6,518 nt of DNA from Lachnospiraceae bacterium UBA3692 (GTDB lineage: Bacteria > Bacillota > Clostridia > Lachnospirales > Lachnospiraceae): contig DFIR01000019.1 in the NCBI GenBank assembly GCA_002372815.1, positions 38,492 through 45,009 of the forward strand, read 5' to 3'. Within the stretch, counting starts at the first letter, position 1; each line of letters starts with the position of its first letter. Both the position numbers and the translations under genes were made by a program. This document shows positions 1 through 5,954 of the stretch, in pieces. Below the pieces are notes generated by a model. It made no database searches and was not told where the DNA came from. It saw only the letters and a program-made list of their open reading frames with translations.

Positions 1-672
1 GCCGGGAGCTATGGCTGCAACCTCCGCTGTCCCTTCTGCCAGAACTATTCGATCTCATGGTCTGACGCAGCCCGACAGGCCGCCGCGGAGGCGGAGGACG
101 TCCCGCCGGAGGAACTGGCCGCACTTGCGGTGCGGCTCCGCGACAGGGGCAATATCGGCGTCGCCTTCACCTACAATGAGCCTCTCGTGAGCTATGAGTA
201 TGTGCGGGACACGGCGCGGCTCGTCCGCGCGGCGGGCATGCGCAATGTGCTCGTGACGAACGGCACGGCCTCCCTGCAGGTGCTGGAGGAGCTCACGCCG
301 TTCATAGACGCCATGAACATCGACCTGAAGGGTTTTACCGACCACTATTACAGAGATGTTCTCGGGGGCGACCGGCAGATGGTCATGGACTTCATCCGGG
401 AGGCCGTGAAGCACTGCCACGTGGAGCTGACGACGCTCATCGTGCCCGGGGAGAACGATTCAGAAGAGGAGATACGGGCACTCAGCAGCTGGGTCGCGGG
501 CCTTCCGGGCGCGGCAGGGGGCCGCGGCGGGGAGTACGTGCCGCTGCACATCACACGCTTTTTCCCGCGTTTTCATATGACGGACCGGCCGGCGACGGAT
601 GTGGGACAGATCTACCGTCTCGCAGAGATCGCGCGCGGCTCTCTGCGGTATGTATACACGGGCAATTGCTGA
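1..672 (+). CDS. amrS: AmmeMemoRadiSam-system radical SAM enzyme, 3' part (5' end outside window)
   Basis: The reading frame is open from base 1, so the gene is 5'-truncated by the window; 223 codons are visible before the TGA at 670-672. The first codons encode GSYGCNLRCPFCQN, a CxxxCxxC motif (codons at 16, 28 and 37) that would bind the [4Fe-4S] cluster used to cleave S-adenosylmethionine. Downstream are FTYNEPLVSYEY, LVTNGTAS and MNIDLKGFTDHYYRDVLGG, which match the AmrS/pyruvate-formate-lyase-activating-enzyme-like family. Family members are cytosolic anaerobic enzymes usually encoded near AMMECR1 and Memo proteins; I know of no firmly assigned reaction. The protein ends at VYTGNC, whereas many relatives, as I recall them, continue into a cysteine-containing tail. 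This may be a natural short form. The next gene starts 19 bases downstream, so co-transcription is likely. A glycyl-radical-enzyme activase is a less likely alternative, because the GCNxRCPFCQN context and TYNEP motif fit AmrS better. Confidence 0.85.
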   Translation, partial: AGSYGCNLRCPFCQNYSISWSDAARQAAAEAEDVPPEELAALAVRLRDRGNIGVAFTYNEPLVSYEYVRDTARLVRAAGMRNVLVTNGTASLQVLEELTPFIDAMNIDLKGFTDHYYRDVLGGDRQMVMDFIREAVKHCHVELTTLIVPGENDSEEEIRALSSWVAGLPGAAGGRGGEYVPLHITRFFPRFHMTDRPATDVGQIYRLAEIARGSLRYVYTGNC

Positions 673-691
673 AGAGGAGACAGAAGAGAAG

Positions 692-1906
692 ATGACTTAT
701 GACTTCACCACCGTCCCGGACAGAAAAGGGATGGACGCGATCGCCATCGACGCGCTGGGGCTGGGCGATCCGTCCTTCGTCCCGCTGGCGCCGGAGGACG
801 GATTCGATGCGATCCCGATGTGGGTCGCGGACATGAATTTCGTATCCCTGCGCAGGATCCAGGACGAGATCATACGCAGGGCGGAGCACCCGTCCTTCGG
901 CTATTTTGAGCCGCGGGACGAATACTACCGGGCGATCATAGACTGGCAGACGCGCAGGAATGGCGCAGAGGGGCTCCTGAAGCAGCACATCGGCTACGAG
1001 AACGGCGTCGTCGGAGGCGTTATCTCCGCCGTCAGGGCCCTCTGCAGGCCCGGAGACGCCGTTCTGGTGCACGCGCCGACATATATAGGCTTCATCCGCA
1101 GCCTGACCGGTGCGGGCTTCAGGATCGTCTATTCCCCGCTCAGGGCGGATGCGAACGGCGTCCCCCGCATGGACTTCGCGGACATAGAGGAGAAGATCCG
1201 CGCGAACGGGATCCGCACGGCGGTTTTCTGTTCCCCGCACAATCCCTCCGGGCGCGTGTGGGACAGAGAAGAGATCCTTGCCTTCACGGAGCTCTGCGGG
1301 AAATATGACGTACATGTGATCTCCGACGAGATCTGGTCCGACATCCTGCTCTTCGGAAACCGTCACATACCGACCCAGTCCGTCTCGGAGGACGCGCGGC
1401 AGCGGACAGTGGCTCTCTACGCGCCTTCCAAGACCTTCAACCTGGCCGGCCTCGTGGGGTCCTACCACGTCATCTACAACGAGGATCTTCGCACCGCCGT
1501 GCGCCGGGAGGGGACGAACACACACTACAACAGCATGAACGTCCTGTCCATGTACGCGCTCATCGGCGCCTACAGCGAGGAGGGACACCTGTGGACGGAT
1601 GAGCTGTGCGAAGTCCTCAGCGGGAATATCGACTATGCCTGCAGCTTCATCGCGCAGCACTTCCCGGATGTCCACGTCTTCCGCCCGGAGGGCACCTACA
1701 TGCTGTTCGCCGACTGCACGGCGTACTGCGAGCGCACCGGGGAGACCCTCGATGAGCTCCTGCGGGCCTGCTGGCGCGTGGGCGTGGCCGTACAGGACGG
1801 CCGCCCCTTCCGTGGCTCCTGCCACATGCGCGTCAACCTGGCGCTGCCGCTGTCGCGCGTGGAGGAGGCGTTCGAACGCCTTCGGAAGTATGTTTTTACA
1901 AAGTGA
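692..1906 (+). CDS. patB: MalY/PatB-type PLP-dependent C-S lyase / aminotransferase (class I/II fold)
   Basis: A 404-residue cytosolic PLP enzyme of normal family length. The N-terminus YDFTTVPDRKGMDAI followed by IPMWVADMNF (41-50) is typical of the MalY/PatB branch of fold-type I aminotransferases, which cleave cystathionine or cysteine conjugates to pyruvate, ammonia and a thiol. Visible active-site elements are the tyrosine-containing APTYIGF (129-134 region), SPHNPSGRVW with Asn184, SDEIW with Asp212 (pyridine-nitrogen contact), the Schiff-base lysine Lys247 in YAPSKTFNLAG, and Arg380 in HMRVNLALP for the substrate carboxylate. The ATG at 692 was chosen because it gives the canonical N-terminus and follows AG-rich sequence (GAGGAG at 674-679 and GAAGAG at 683-688). 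The frame stays open upstream into the radical SAM gene, but that part is overlap. The exact substrate cannot be told from sequence: cystathionine beta-lyase, cysteine desulfhydrase, or aminotransferase activity are all possible. Confidence 0.93.
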   Translation: MTYDFTTVPDRKGMDAIAIDALGLGDPSFVPLAPEDGFDAIPMWVADMNFVSLRRIQDEIIRRAEHPSFGYFEPRDEYYRAIIDWQTRRNGAEGLLKQHIGYENGVVGGVISAVRALCRPGDAVLVHAPTYIGFIRSLTGAGFRIVYSPLRADANGVPRMDFADIEEKIRANGIRTAVFCSPHNPSGRVWDREEILAFTELCGKYDVHVISDEIWSDILLFGNRHIPTQSVSEDARQRTVALYAPSKTFNLAGLVGSYHVIYNEDLRTAVRREGTNTHYNSMNVLSMYALIGAYSEEGHLWTDELCEVLSGNIDYACSFIAQHFPDVHVFRPEGTYMLFADCTAYCERTGETLDELLRACWRVGVAVQDGRPFRGSCHMRVNLALPLSRVEEAFERLRKYVFTK

Positions 1907-1938
1907 ATCCGTCATTGTGATATATAGGAGGTATTGAA

Positions 1939-2451
1939 ATGCAGTTCAAAGAAGTGGTGAAGAATCGTTACTCCTGCAAGAAGTTCTCGGACAGGAAAGT
2001 GGAAGAGGAGAAGCTGCAGGCGATCCTGGAGGCCGGCCGCCTGGCTCCGACCGCCAAGAACCTGCAGGAACAGCGCATCTACGTCCTGCAGACAGAGCGC
2101 GCACTCAAGGCGGTGGACAAGCTCACCCCCTGCCGCTACAATGCGCCGACCGTCCTCGCCGTCGCCTATGACACAACGAATGTCTTCACTTATCCCGGCG
2201 GAAAGCGGAATTCCGGCATCGAGGACGCGACGATCGTCGCGACACACATGCTTCTCGCGGCGGCGGATGAAGGCGTCGACAGCTGCTGGATCAATTTCTT
2301 CGATCCGGAACAGGCGGCTGCAGCCCTCGATCTGCCCGAACACGAGGAGATCCTGATGCTCCTGGACCTCGGCTATGCCGCGGAAGGCGCGGGCCCGCTC
2401 GCCAATCACGGAAGCCGCAAACCGCTCGACGAGACCGTCTCTTACCTGTGA
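1939..2451 (+). CDS. Small FMN-dependent nitroreductase-family oxidoreductase
   Basis: A 170-residue protein, about the size of the short nitroreductases. Family features are the N-terminal FMN-phosphate motif RYSCKKF (Arg10, Ser12, Lys14/15), LAPTAKNLQEQRIYVL (35-50), the helix GIEDATIVATHMLLAA (93-108) and DEGVDSCWINFF (110-121), in the expected order. Such proteins are usually cytosolic flavin homodimers that use NAD(P)H to reduce nitro compounds, quinones or other electrophiles; the physiological substrate is unknown here. The ATG at 1939 follows a perfect AGGAGG at 1926-1931 with a 7-base spacer, the strongest ribosome binding site in the window. It lies 32 bases after the C-S lyase gene and 40 bases before the lipoprotein gene, consistent with one operon. 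Two central cysteines (Cys65, Cys116) are not known catalytic residues of the family. Confidence 0.92.
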   Translation: MQFKEVVKNRYSCKKFSDRKVEEEKLQAILEAGRLAPTAKNLQEQRIYVLQTERALKAVDKLTPCRYNAPTVLAVAYDTTNVFTYPGGKRNSGIEDATIVATHMLLAAADEGVDSCWINFFDPEQAAAALDLPEHEEILMLLDLGYAAEGAGPLANHGSRKPLDETVSYL

Positions 2452-2491
2452 CGGACCCGGGACGATGATGACTATGAACTGAGGAGGCGCC

Positions 2492-3274
2492 ATGCGCAAG
2501 TCTTTCAGAAAACGGAGGACCGTCATTTCTGCCGTCCTTCTTGCAGCGCTTTTCACCGCAGCGGTCACCGGCTGCGCACAAAGAGATACCGGAGACGCAG
2601 GAGCCGCGGAAGAGTCGTCTCTATACTTTACACAGCAGCCGCCCCGGACATCGCCGGCATGGGTCACGGCGCTGGACGCCGCGCAGGACGAGGACACGCA
2701 GCAGCTGATCGTCGTCGCGGGCGTGGATAAGACGACCGCCTATATCACCATGCACGAGCGCGGTCAGGACGGCACCTGGCAGCAGCTGATCGCGACCCCG
2801 GGCTTCATCGGCCTGGACGGGCTCGGAGACGCGAATATCCGCGACTGCTACACACCCGTGGGAACCTTCACGATCGACAGGGCTTTCGGTCTGGCGGAGG
2901 ATCCCGGCTGTCAGATGCCTTACACACAGGTGGACGACACCTATTACTGGTCCGGCGACGTCCGCGAGGGGATGCACTTCAACGAGCTTGTCTCCACGCG
3001 CGATCTGCCGGATCTGGATACGGAGAACAGCGAGCATATCGCGGATTTCGACTATGCCTACCGCTACTGCCTGAATATGGGCTACAACGCGGAGTGTGAG
3101 CCGGAGAAGGGCTTCGCGTTCTTCTTCCACAGTTTCCGCGTCAACCGGACGTATACGGGCGGCTGTGTGGCCGTTCCCGAGAGCGTCATGAAATTCATCA
3201 TGCAGCACGTGCGGCCGGGATGCAGGATCACGATCGATTCGCTGGAGGCGTTCGGCGGGTCCCTGGACGACTGA
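2492..3274 (+). CDS. Secreted lipoprotein with YkuD-type L,D-transpeptidase catalytic domain
   Basis: 260 residues. The N-terminus has a basic patch (RKSFRKRR), a hydrophobic stretch (about 11-26) and a lipobox VTGC with Cys28, so the product should be a membrane-anchored lipoprotein outside the cell. The C-terminal part (about 70-250) resembles the ErfK/YbiS/YcfS/YnhG-like (YkuD) fold: TPVGTF at 121-126, then AFFFHSF with His213, and TYTGGCVAVPE with Cys225. These match the catalytic His and Cys of L,D-transpeptidases, which join or modify peptidoglycan peptides through a cysteine acyl-enzyme. The TGGC variant, rather than SHGC, is typical of a subgroup whose members are often uncharacterised. 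The mature part also has Cys118, 140, 193, 202 and 244, unusually many for an exported protein. The start is supported by GAGGAGG at 2481-2487. It is probably the last gene of the plus-strand unit. Transpeptidase activity is inferred; a carboxypeptidase or another amide-processing role is possible. Confidence 0.86.
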   Translation: MRKSFRKRRTVISAVLLAALFTAAVTGCAQRDTGDAGAAEESSLYFTQQPPRTSPAWVTALDAAQDEDTQQLIVVAGVDKTTAYITMHERGQDGTWQQLIATPGFIGLDGLGDANIRDCYTPVGTFTIDRAFGLAEDPGCQMPYTQVDDTYYWSGDVREGMHFNELVSTRDLPDLDTENSEHIADFDYAYRYCLNMGYNAECEPEKGFAFFFHSFRVNRTYTGGCVAVPESVMKFIMQHVRPGCRITIDSLEAFGGSLDD

Positions 3275-3296
3275 CACAACAGCCGTGAGAGCGATA

Positions 3297-3336
3297 TGTA
3301 TTTATTCGCAAAAGGCAGCTTTTACGAATAAATATG
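3297..3336. repeat. Long AT-rich inverted repeat / hairpin
   Basis: TATTTATTCG at 3299-3308 is perfectly complementary to CGAATAAATA at 3325-3334, with two possible wobble pairs outside. After a single C/A mismatch the stem continues with AAAAG (3310-3314) pairing with CTTTT (3319-3323) around a GCAG loop. That gives 15 Watson-Crick pairs in about 40 bases, starting 24 bases after the lipoprotein stop codon. No U-tract follows on the plus strand (GGGCGTTTGG follows), so it is not a textbook terminator. It could stabilise the 3' end of the upstream mRNA, be a weak terminator, bind a dimeric protein, or be a dispersed palindromic repeat. Confidence 0.7.
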
Positions 3337-3465
3337 GGCGTTTGGAAGAGTAGTGGCGATATACGGTGTACTACGACAAGAATGTTTTCACGTTAAACGC
3401 TGCGATGATCTACTGACAACCACCGTGTCTCATGCATTATATTCATACTCACGGACATAATAAAT

Positions 3466-3510
3466 AAGCCGTCCCGTACTACTACAGCACGAGGCGGCTT
3501 TCATTCTATT
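3466..3510. terminator. Probable bidirectional rho-independent terminator between convergent units
   Basis: AAGCCG (3466-3471) pairs with CGGCTT (3495-3500). The stem continues with TC against GG (one wobble) and, after a C/A mismatch, CGT (3475-3477) against ACG (3489-3491), leaving an 11-base loop. On the plus strand the stem is followed by TTTCATTCTATT. Read on the minus strand, the 3' flank is TTATTTATTATG, also T-rich. It lies 191 bases after the plus-strand lipoprotein gene and 14 bases after the stop codon of the minus-strand 95-residue gene, the expected place for a terminator serving both converging transcripts. The minus-strand use is better placed. Confidence 0.75.
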
Positions 3511-3524
3511 ATGGATAAAGGTGG

Positions 3525-3812
3525 TCAGTTGTGGTACATCCAGATCTGGTAGCCGGACGAAGTCTCGATGACCTTGAACATTATATCCGGATGAAATGGG
3601 ATCAGATAGTTGTATTGGTCAAATCTAAGTTCTTCTATGCCTTTTGAGCTCTGTACCAGGTAGTCTGCGTTTGCCTTGGCAATGGTGTTTATGATAACGA
3701 ACTCATCTGAATCTGATAATTTGGGTTCCAACCAATTGGTTAAATAATTAACATAAATTCTGCCCTTATAATGCCAGTATTTCAGTGCATGGATACCCTG
3801 GTATATGTTCAT
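3525..3812 (-). CDS. Hypothetical protein, 95 residues, unrecognised
   Basis: I do not recognise this protein. It has no signal peptide, membrane segment or cysteine and is likely cytosolic. It is rich in aromatic residues (10 Tyr, 3 Trp and 4 Phe of 95), with clusters KYWHYKGRIYVNYL near the N-terminus and IWMYHN at the C-terminus. The middle (about 34-62) looks helical and polar. GC content is near 40 percent by eye, clearly lower than the GC-rich genes on either side, which suggests later acquisition or a different selective history. The gene begins 33 bases after the kinase stop codon on the same strand and ends just before the bidirectional terminator. The ATG at 3812 has no good Shine-Dalgarno sequence at normal distance: AAAGG at 3833-3837 is 20 bases away. 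In frame upstream, ATG at 3828-3830 is followed at once by TGA, so no extension is possible. It could be a genuine small gene or a remnant of a larger one. Confidence 0.55.
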   Translation of the reverse strand: MNIYQGIHALKYWHYKGRIYVNYLTNWLEPKLSDSDEFVIINTIAKANADYLVQSSKGIEELRFDQYNYLIPFHPDIMFKVIETSSGYQIWMYHN

Positions 3813-3820
3813 TAATCTTT

Positions 3821-3849
3821 TGTATCACATTACCTTTCTACTGTTTCAA
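3821..3849 (-). promoter_or_regulatory. Possible sigma-A-like promoter for the 95-residue gene
   Basis: On the minus strand, TTGAAA (3849-3844, five of six matches to TTGACA) overlaps the kinase stop codon. A 17-base spacer ending in an extended TGT element leads to GATACA (3826-3821), which matches only three of six bases of TATAAT. Transcription from it would begin about 7 bases later, within a base or two of the ATG at 3812, giving a nearly leaderless mRNA. This would explain the missing ribosome binding site. The -10 match is weak, and read-through from the kinase gene is an alternative. Confidence 0.3.
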
Positions 3850-5222
3850 AACTTACATATGAAATGGATCCGTCCCGTATTCCAGGAGACACTGATACTC
3901 CCCTTCATCGACTTGACCAACGATTCGGCTATGGAAAGGCCGATCCCGTACCCGCTCCTGTTTGTGCGCTTTCCGGAGCTTTCTGCACTGAGAGCCGCTA
4001 CAGTGCCCGCCGATATGGTATGCGCCTCATCCTTTCTGTAAAACCGTTCAAAAAAGCGGGAATAATCTGCGTTTTCACCTTCTGCATAATCGTTGGATAC
4101 CGTGAAAACGGCACCTTTCCTGCTGCGCGCAAGTTCGACCCTGATGGTTCCTCCGTCATCGCAGTACTTGATGGCATTGTCAACAAGTAGTGACGTAAGC
4201 TGACGCATACTGCTGTCATTGGATTTTATGACCAAGGAATCCGGAACCGTCATTTCCAGCTTCTTGCCTTCGCTTGCCGCTACGGGCGCAAAGGAGTCCG
4301 CCGTTTCCGATACTGCCGCCGCAATGTCAGTCTGCGTCAGTTCTCCGTCTGTCATTTCCTGCGCGCGCACGATCTGCACAAGGTTTCCGATCAGTCCCGT
4401 CATCCGGTCCACCTGCCTCAGCGTCGACTGGGACCACTCCGACTCGCCGTCCATCAATTCCTGCATTTCCGTATTAGCTTTGATCACAGCTAGAGGTGTC
4501 TTGAGCTCATGGCTGGCATTGGTGATGAACTGCTTCTGCTTTTCCATATTCTCCATTTCCGTGCGCACAAATCCTTTGGAGAGCAGCCGCATAATGAAGA
4601 AGGACAGGATCGTTCCGAACCCCAGTATGGAAAGCGCCGATATAAGAACACGGCGCATCATGCTCAACTGCTCGGTCCTGTCCAGATAGATGACGATCGT
4701 ACCGCCCTCTTCTCTGTCTGCACAGTAGTAATAGTATCTTCCGAAGTTTCCGAAACGGAAGGGTCTGTCCAGCGCAATCCTCGCGTACTTTTCCGCCTGC
4801 TCCTCGTCGAGGTAGGCGATGTGGCTTGTCTTGATCACCGAGACTGACTCATCCTCATCAAACAATACGGCAAAATAGCGCGTGGTATAATAGAAATCCG
4901 GCGTTTCTCCGAAGAAATCTCCCATGCCGAAAATACTTTGCAGGCTCCACTCCATGGTCTCCGAGAAGGAATTGTCGTGCCCATCCTCTGCGTCTGCATC
5001 GCTGTCATGAGCCTCTTCACTGTTGCCCTGGCTCGTACCCGGCTCCGGCAGGTCCCCGTCGTTCTCCGCGATATAGCGCATGATCTGATGCGCCTCGTTG
5101 CGGATGGCGATCGTGCTGAAAAGGTAGATCATTCCGCCCATGATCATCATGACGCAAAAAAGGGTCAGCGTAGAGGCCGTTATGAACCGATTCCTGATTC
5201 GTTTGATTTCATGTTCTGTCAT
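3846..5222 (-). CDS. Membrane sensor histidine kinase of a two-component system
   Basis: 458 residues. Transmembrane segments lie at about 14-37 and 191-212, flanking an extracytoplasmic sensor region of about 150 residues with a strongly acidic, histidine-containing stretch at 54-85. The dimerisation/phosphoacceptor domain has FITNASHELKTPLAVIKA with His238 as the phosphorylated residue. The ATPase domain shows the N-box LLVDNAIKY (Asn349), the F-box-like RFFERFYRKD (389-398) and the G2-like GYGIGLSIAE (425-434). The classical G1 box DxGxGI is replaced by SNDYAEGENADYS, and the lid between FYRKD and GYGIGLS is longer than usual, with an Ala/Ser/Gly-rich insert at about 402-420. It should phosphorylate the response regulator encoded 38 bases upstream. 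The ATG at 5222 is preceded by GGGA at 5232-5235. The ligand is unknown; membrane stress or antimicrobial sensing would be a guess. Confidence 0.93.
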   Translation of the reverse strand: MTEHEIKRIRNRFITASTLTLFCVMMIMGGMIYLFSTIAIRNEAHQIMRYIAENDGDLPEPGTSQGNSEEAHDSDADAEDGHDNSFSETMEWSLQSIFGMGDFFGETPDFYYTTRYFAVLFDEDESVSVIKTSHIAYLDEEQAEKYARIALDRPFRFGNFGRYYYYCADREEGGTIVIYLDRTEQLSMMRRVLISALSILGFGTILSFFIMRLLSKGFVRTEMENMEKQKQFITNASHELKTPLAVIKANTEMQELMDGESEWSQSTLRQVDRMTGLIGNLVQIVRAQEMTDGELTQTDIAAAVSETADSFAPVAASEGKKLEMTVPDSLVIKSNDSSMRQLTSLLVDNAIKYCDDGGTIRVELARSRKGAVFTVSNDYAEGENADYSRFFERFYRKDEAHTISAGTVAALSAESSGKRTNRSGYGIGLSIAESLVKSMKGSISVSWNTGRIHFICKF

Positions 5223-5239
5223 AAGTCATGATCCCGTCT

Positions 5240-5256
5240 GCAGGCCCGATGCCTGC
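5240..5256. other. Short hairpin in the gap between regulator and kinase genes
   Basis: GCAGGC at 5240-5245 is a perfect inverted repeat of GCCTGC at 5251-5256 with a 5-base loop. It occupies most of the 38-base gap between the response regulator stop codon and the kinase start. No U-tract follows in the direction of transcription. It sits just upstream of the weak GGGA ribosome binding site of the kinase and might lower kinase expression relative to the regulator. A six-pair stem in GC-rich DNA can occur by chance. Confidence 0.4.
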
Positions 5257-5260
5257 TGCA

Positions 5261-5929
5261 CTATTTTGACCTGAGCATATAAGCCCCGCTGCGCTCACCC
5301 GTCAGCTGTGCTGCCGCCCCGATGCCCGCAAGTTTTCTCTTCAGATATTTGACGTAAAGATAAACCGTGCTCTCATCGGCCGAATCATCTCCCCTCCAGA
5401 CATGTTCCAGAATATAGTCCGTTGTCAGCTCCTTCCCGCCGTGCAGAGCAAGCAGATGGAGCAGCTCGCACTCCTTCATGGAGAGGCGGACACTGTTCTC
5501 CGCAGCCAGTTCCAGAGTGTCTGTGTTGAGAGAAAAGTCCGCGTAGGTCACAAGACTGCCGGAATACTTGGTCTTTCTCCTGGTCATGGCGTTGACCCGG
5601 GCCAGAAGCTCCTTCATGGCGAAGGGCTTGGGAAGGTAGTCGTCTGCGCCGGCATCGAGGCCCGCGACGCGGTCATCCACTTCCGACTTGGCCGTCAGCA
5701 TGAGGACCGGAACGTTGATCCCCCGGCTGCGCATGTTCTTAAGAGCGGTGATTCCGTCCATTTTGGGCATCATGATATCCAGGATCACTGCATCATATCC
5801 GCTCAACTCAAGCTGTTCCAATGCGGCTTCACCATCATATACACTGTCTACTTCATAGCCGAATTTCTGCAGCATTACTGTCACTACGCGGTTGAGGTCT
5901 GTTGTGTCTTCCGCAATTAATACTTTCAC
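5261..5929 (-). CDS. OmpR/PhoB-family response regulator (receiver plus winged-helix DNA-binding domain)
   Basis: 222 residues, normal for the family. The receiver domain (1-120) has the acidic pocket Glu7-Asp8 (LIAEDT), the phosphoacceptor Asp51 in VILDIMMPKMDG, Thr79 in MLTAKS and Lys101 in YLPKPFAMKELLARV. The C-terminal winged helix (about 125-220) has the typical order LSMKECELLHLL, LTTDYILEHVW and STVYLYVKYLKRKL, ending in GAYMLRSK. It is a cytosolic transcription factor activated by phosphorylation, most likely by the kinase encoded next downstream. The start is GTG (5929-5927): it gives the canonical MKVLIAEDT N-terminus and the next Met is residue 19, inside the receiver. AGAGGAG at 5941-5947 lies 11 bases upstream. 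The alarmone synthetase gene ends 25 bases upstream, so the three genes are probably co-transcribed. Confidence 0.96.
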   Translation of the reverse strand: MKVLIAEDTTDLNRVVTVMLQKFGYEVDSVYDGEAALEQLELSGYDAVILDIMMPKMDGITALKNMRSRGINVPVLMLTAKSEVDDRVAGLDAGADDYLPKPFAMKELLARVNAMTRRKTKYSGSLVTYADFSLNTDTLELAAENSVRLSMKECELLHLLALHGGKELTTDYILEHVWRGDDSADESTVYLYVKYLKRKLAGIGAAAQLTGERSGAYMLRSK

Positions 5930-5940
5930 CTTCTAAATAT

Positions 5941-5947
5941 CTCCTCT
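5941..5947 (-). promoter_or_regulatory. Ribosome binding site that fixes the GTG start of the response regulator
   Basis: Minus-strand AGAGGAG with an 11-base spacer to GTG at 5929-5927. It is a good anti-Shine-Dalgarno match, slightly far from the start. It lies in the short gap after the synthetase stop codon (5957-5955). No upstream ATG in frame competes, so this site supports the non-ATG start. Confidence 0.65.
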
Positions 5948-5954
5948 CATCGGA

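Noticed and set aside
599..691. Upstream in-frame ATG extending the PLP enzyme by 31 residues into the radical SAM gene.
   Set aside because: The extension has no family similarity and the ATG at 692 gives the canonical N-terminus with a nearby ribosome binding site.
551..1915. A 454-codon open frame antisense to the PLP enzyme gene.
   Set aside because: It mirrors a gene with full active-site motifs, has no recognisable domain and its Arg/Val/Asp-rich product is typical of the shadow of a GC-rich coding region.
1912..2697. A 261-codon minus-strand frame across the nitroreductase gene and the start of the lipoprotein gene.
   Set aside because: It spans the antisense of two well-supported genes and the gap between them and has no family motifs.
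2621..3277. A 218-codon minus-strand frame opposite the lipoprotein gene.
   Set aside because: The plus-strand frame has a ribosome binding site, lipobox and catalytic His/Cys motifs; the antisense product resembles no family and is explained by codon composition.
3353..3460. GTG-started 35-codon frame in the intergenic region.
   Set aside because: It is short, begins with a rare start codon and has no recognisable similarity, so it is mentioned only as part of an unexplained stretch and not annotated as a gene.
3275..3524. CRISPR array or insertion-sequence ends around the intergenic hairpins.
   Set aside because: There are no regularly spaced direct repeats, no transposase frame and no target-site duplication pattern; the two inverted repeats differ in sequence.
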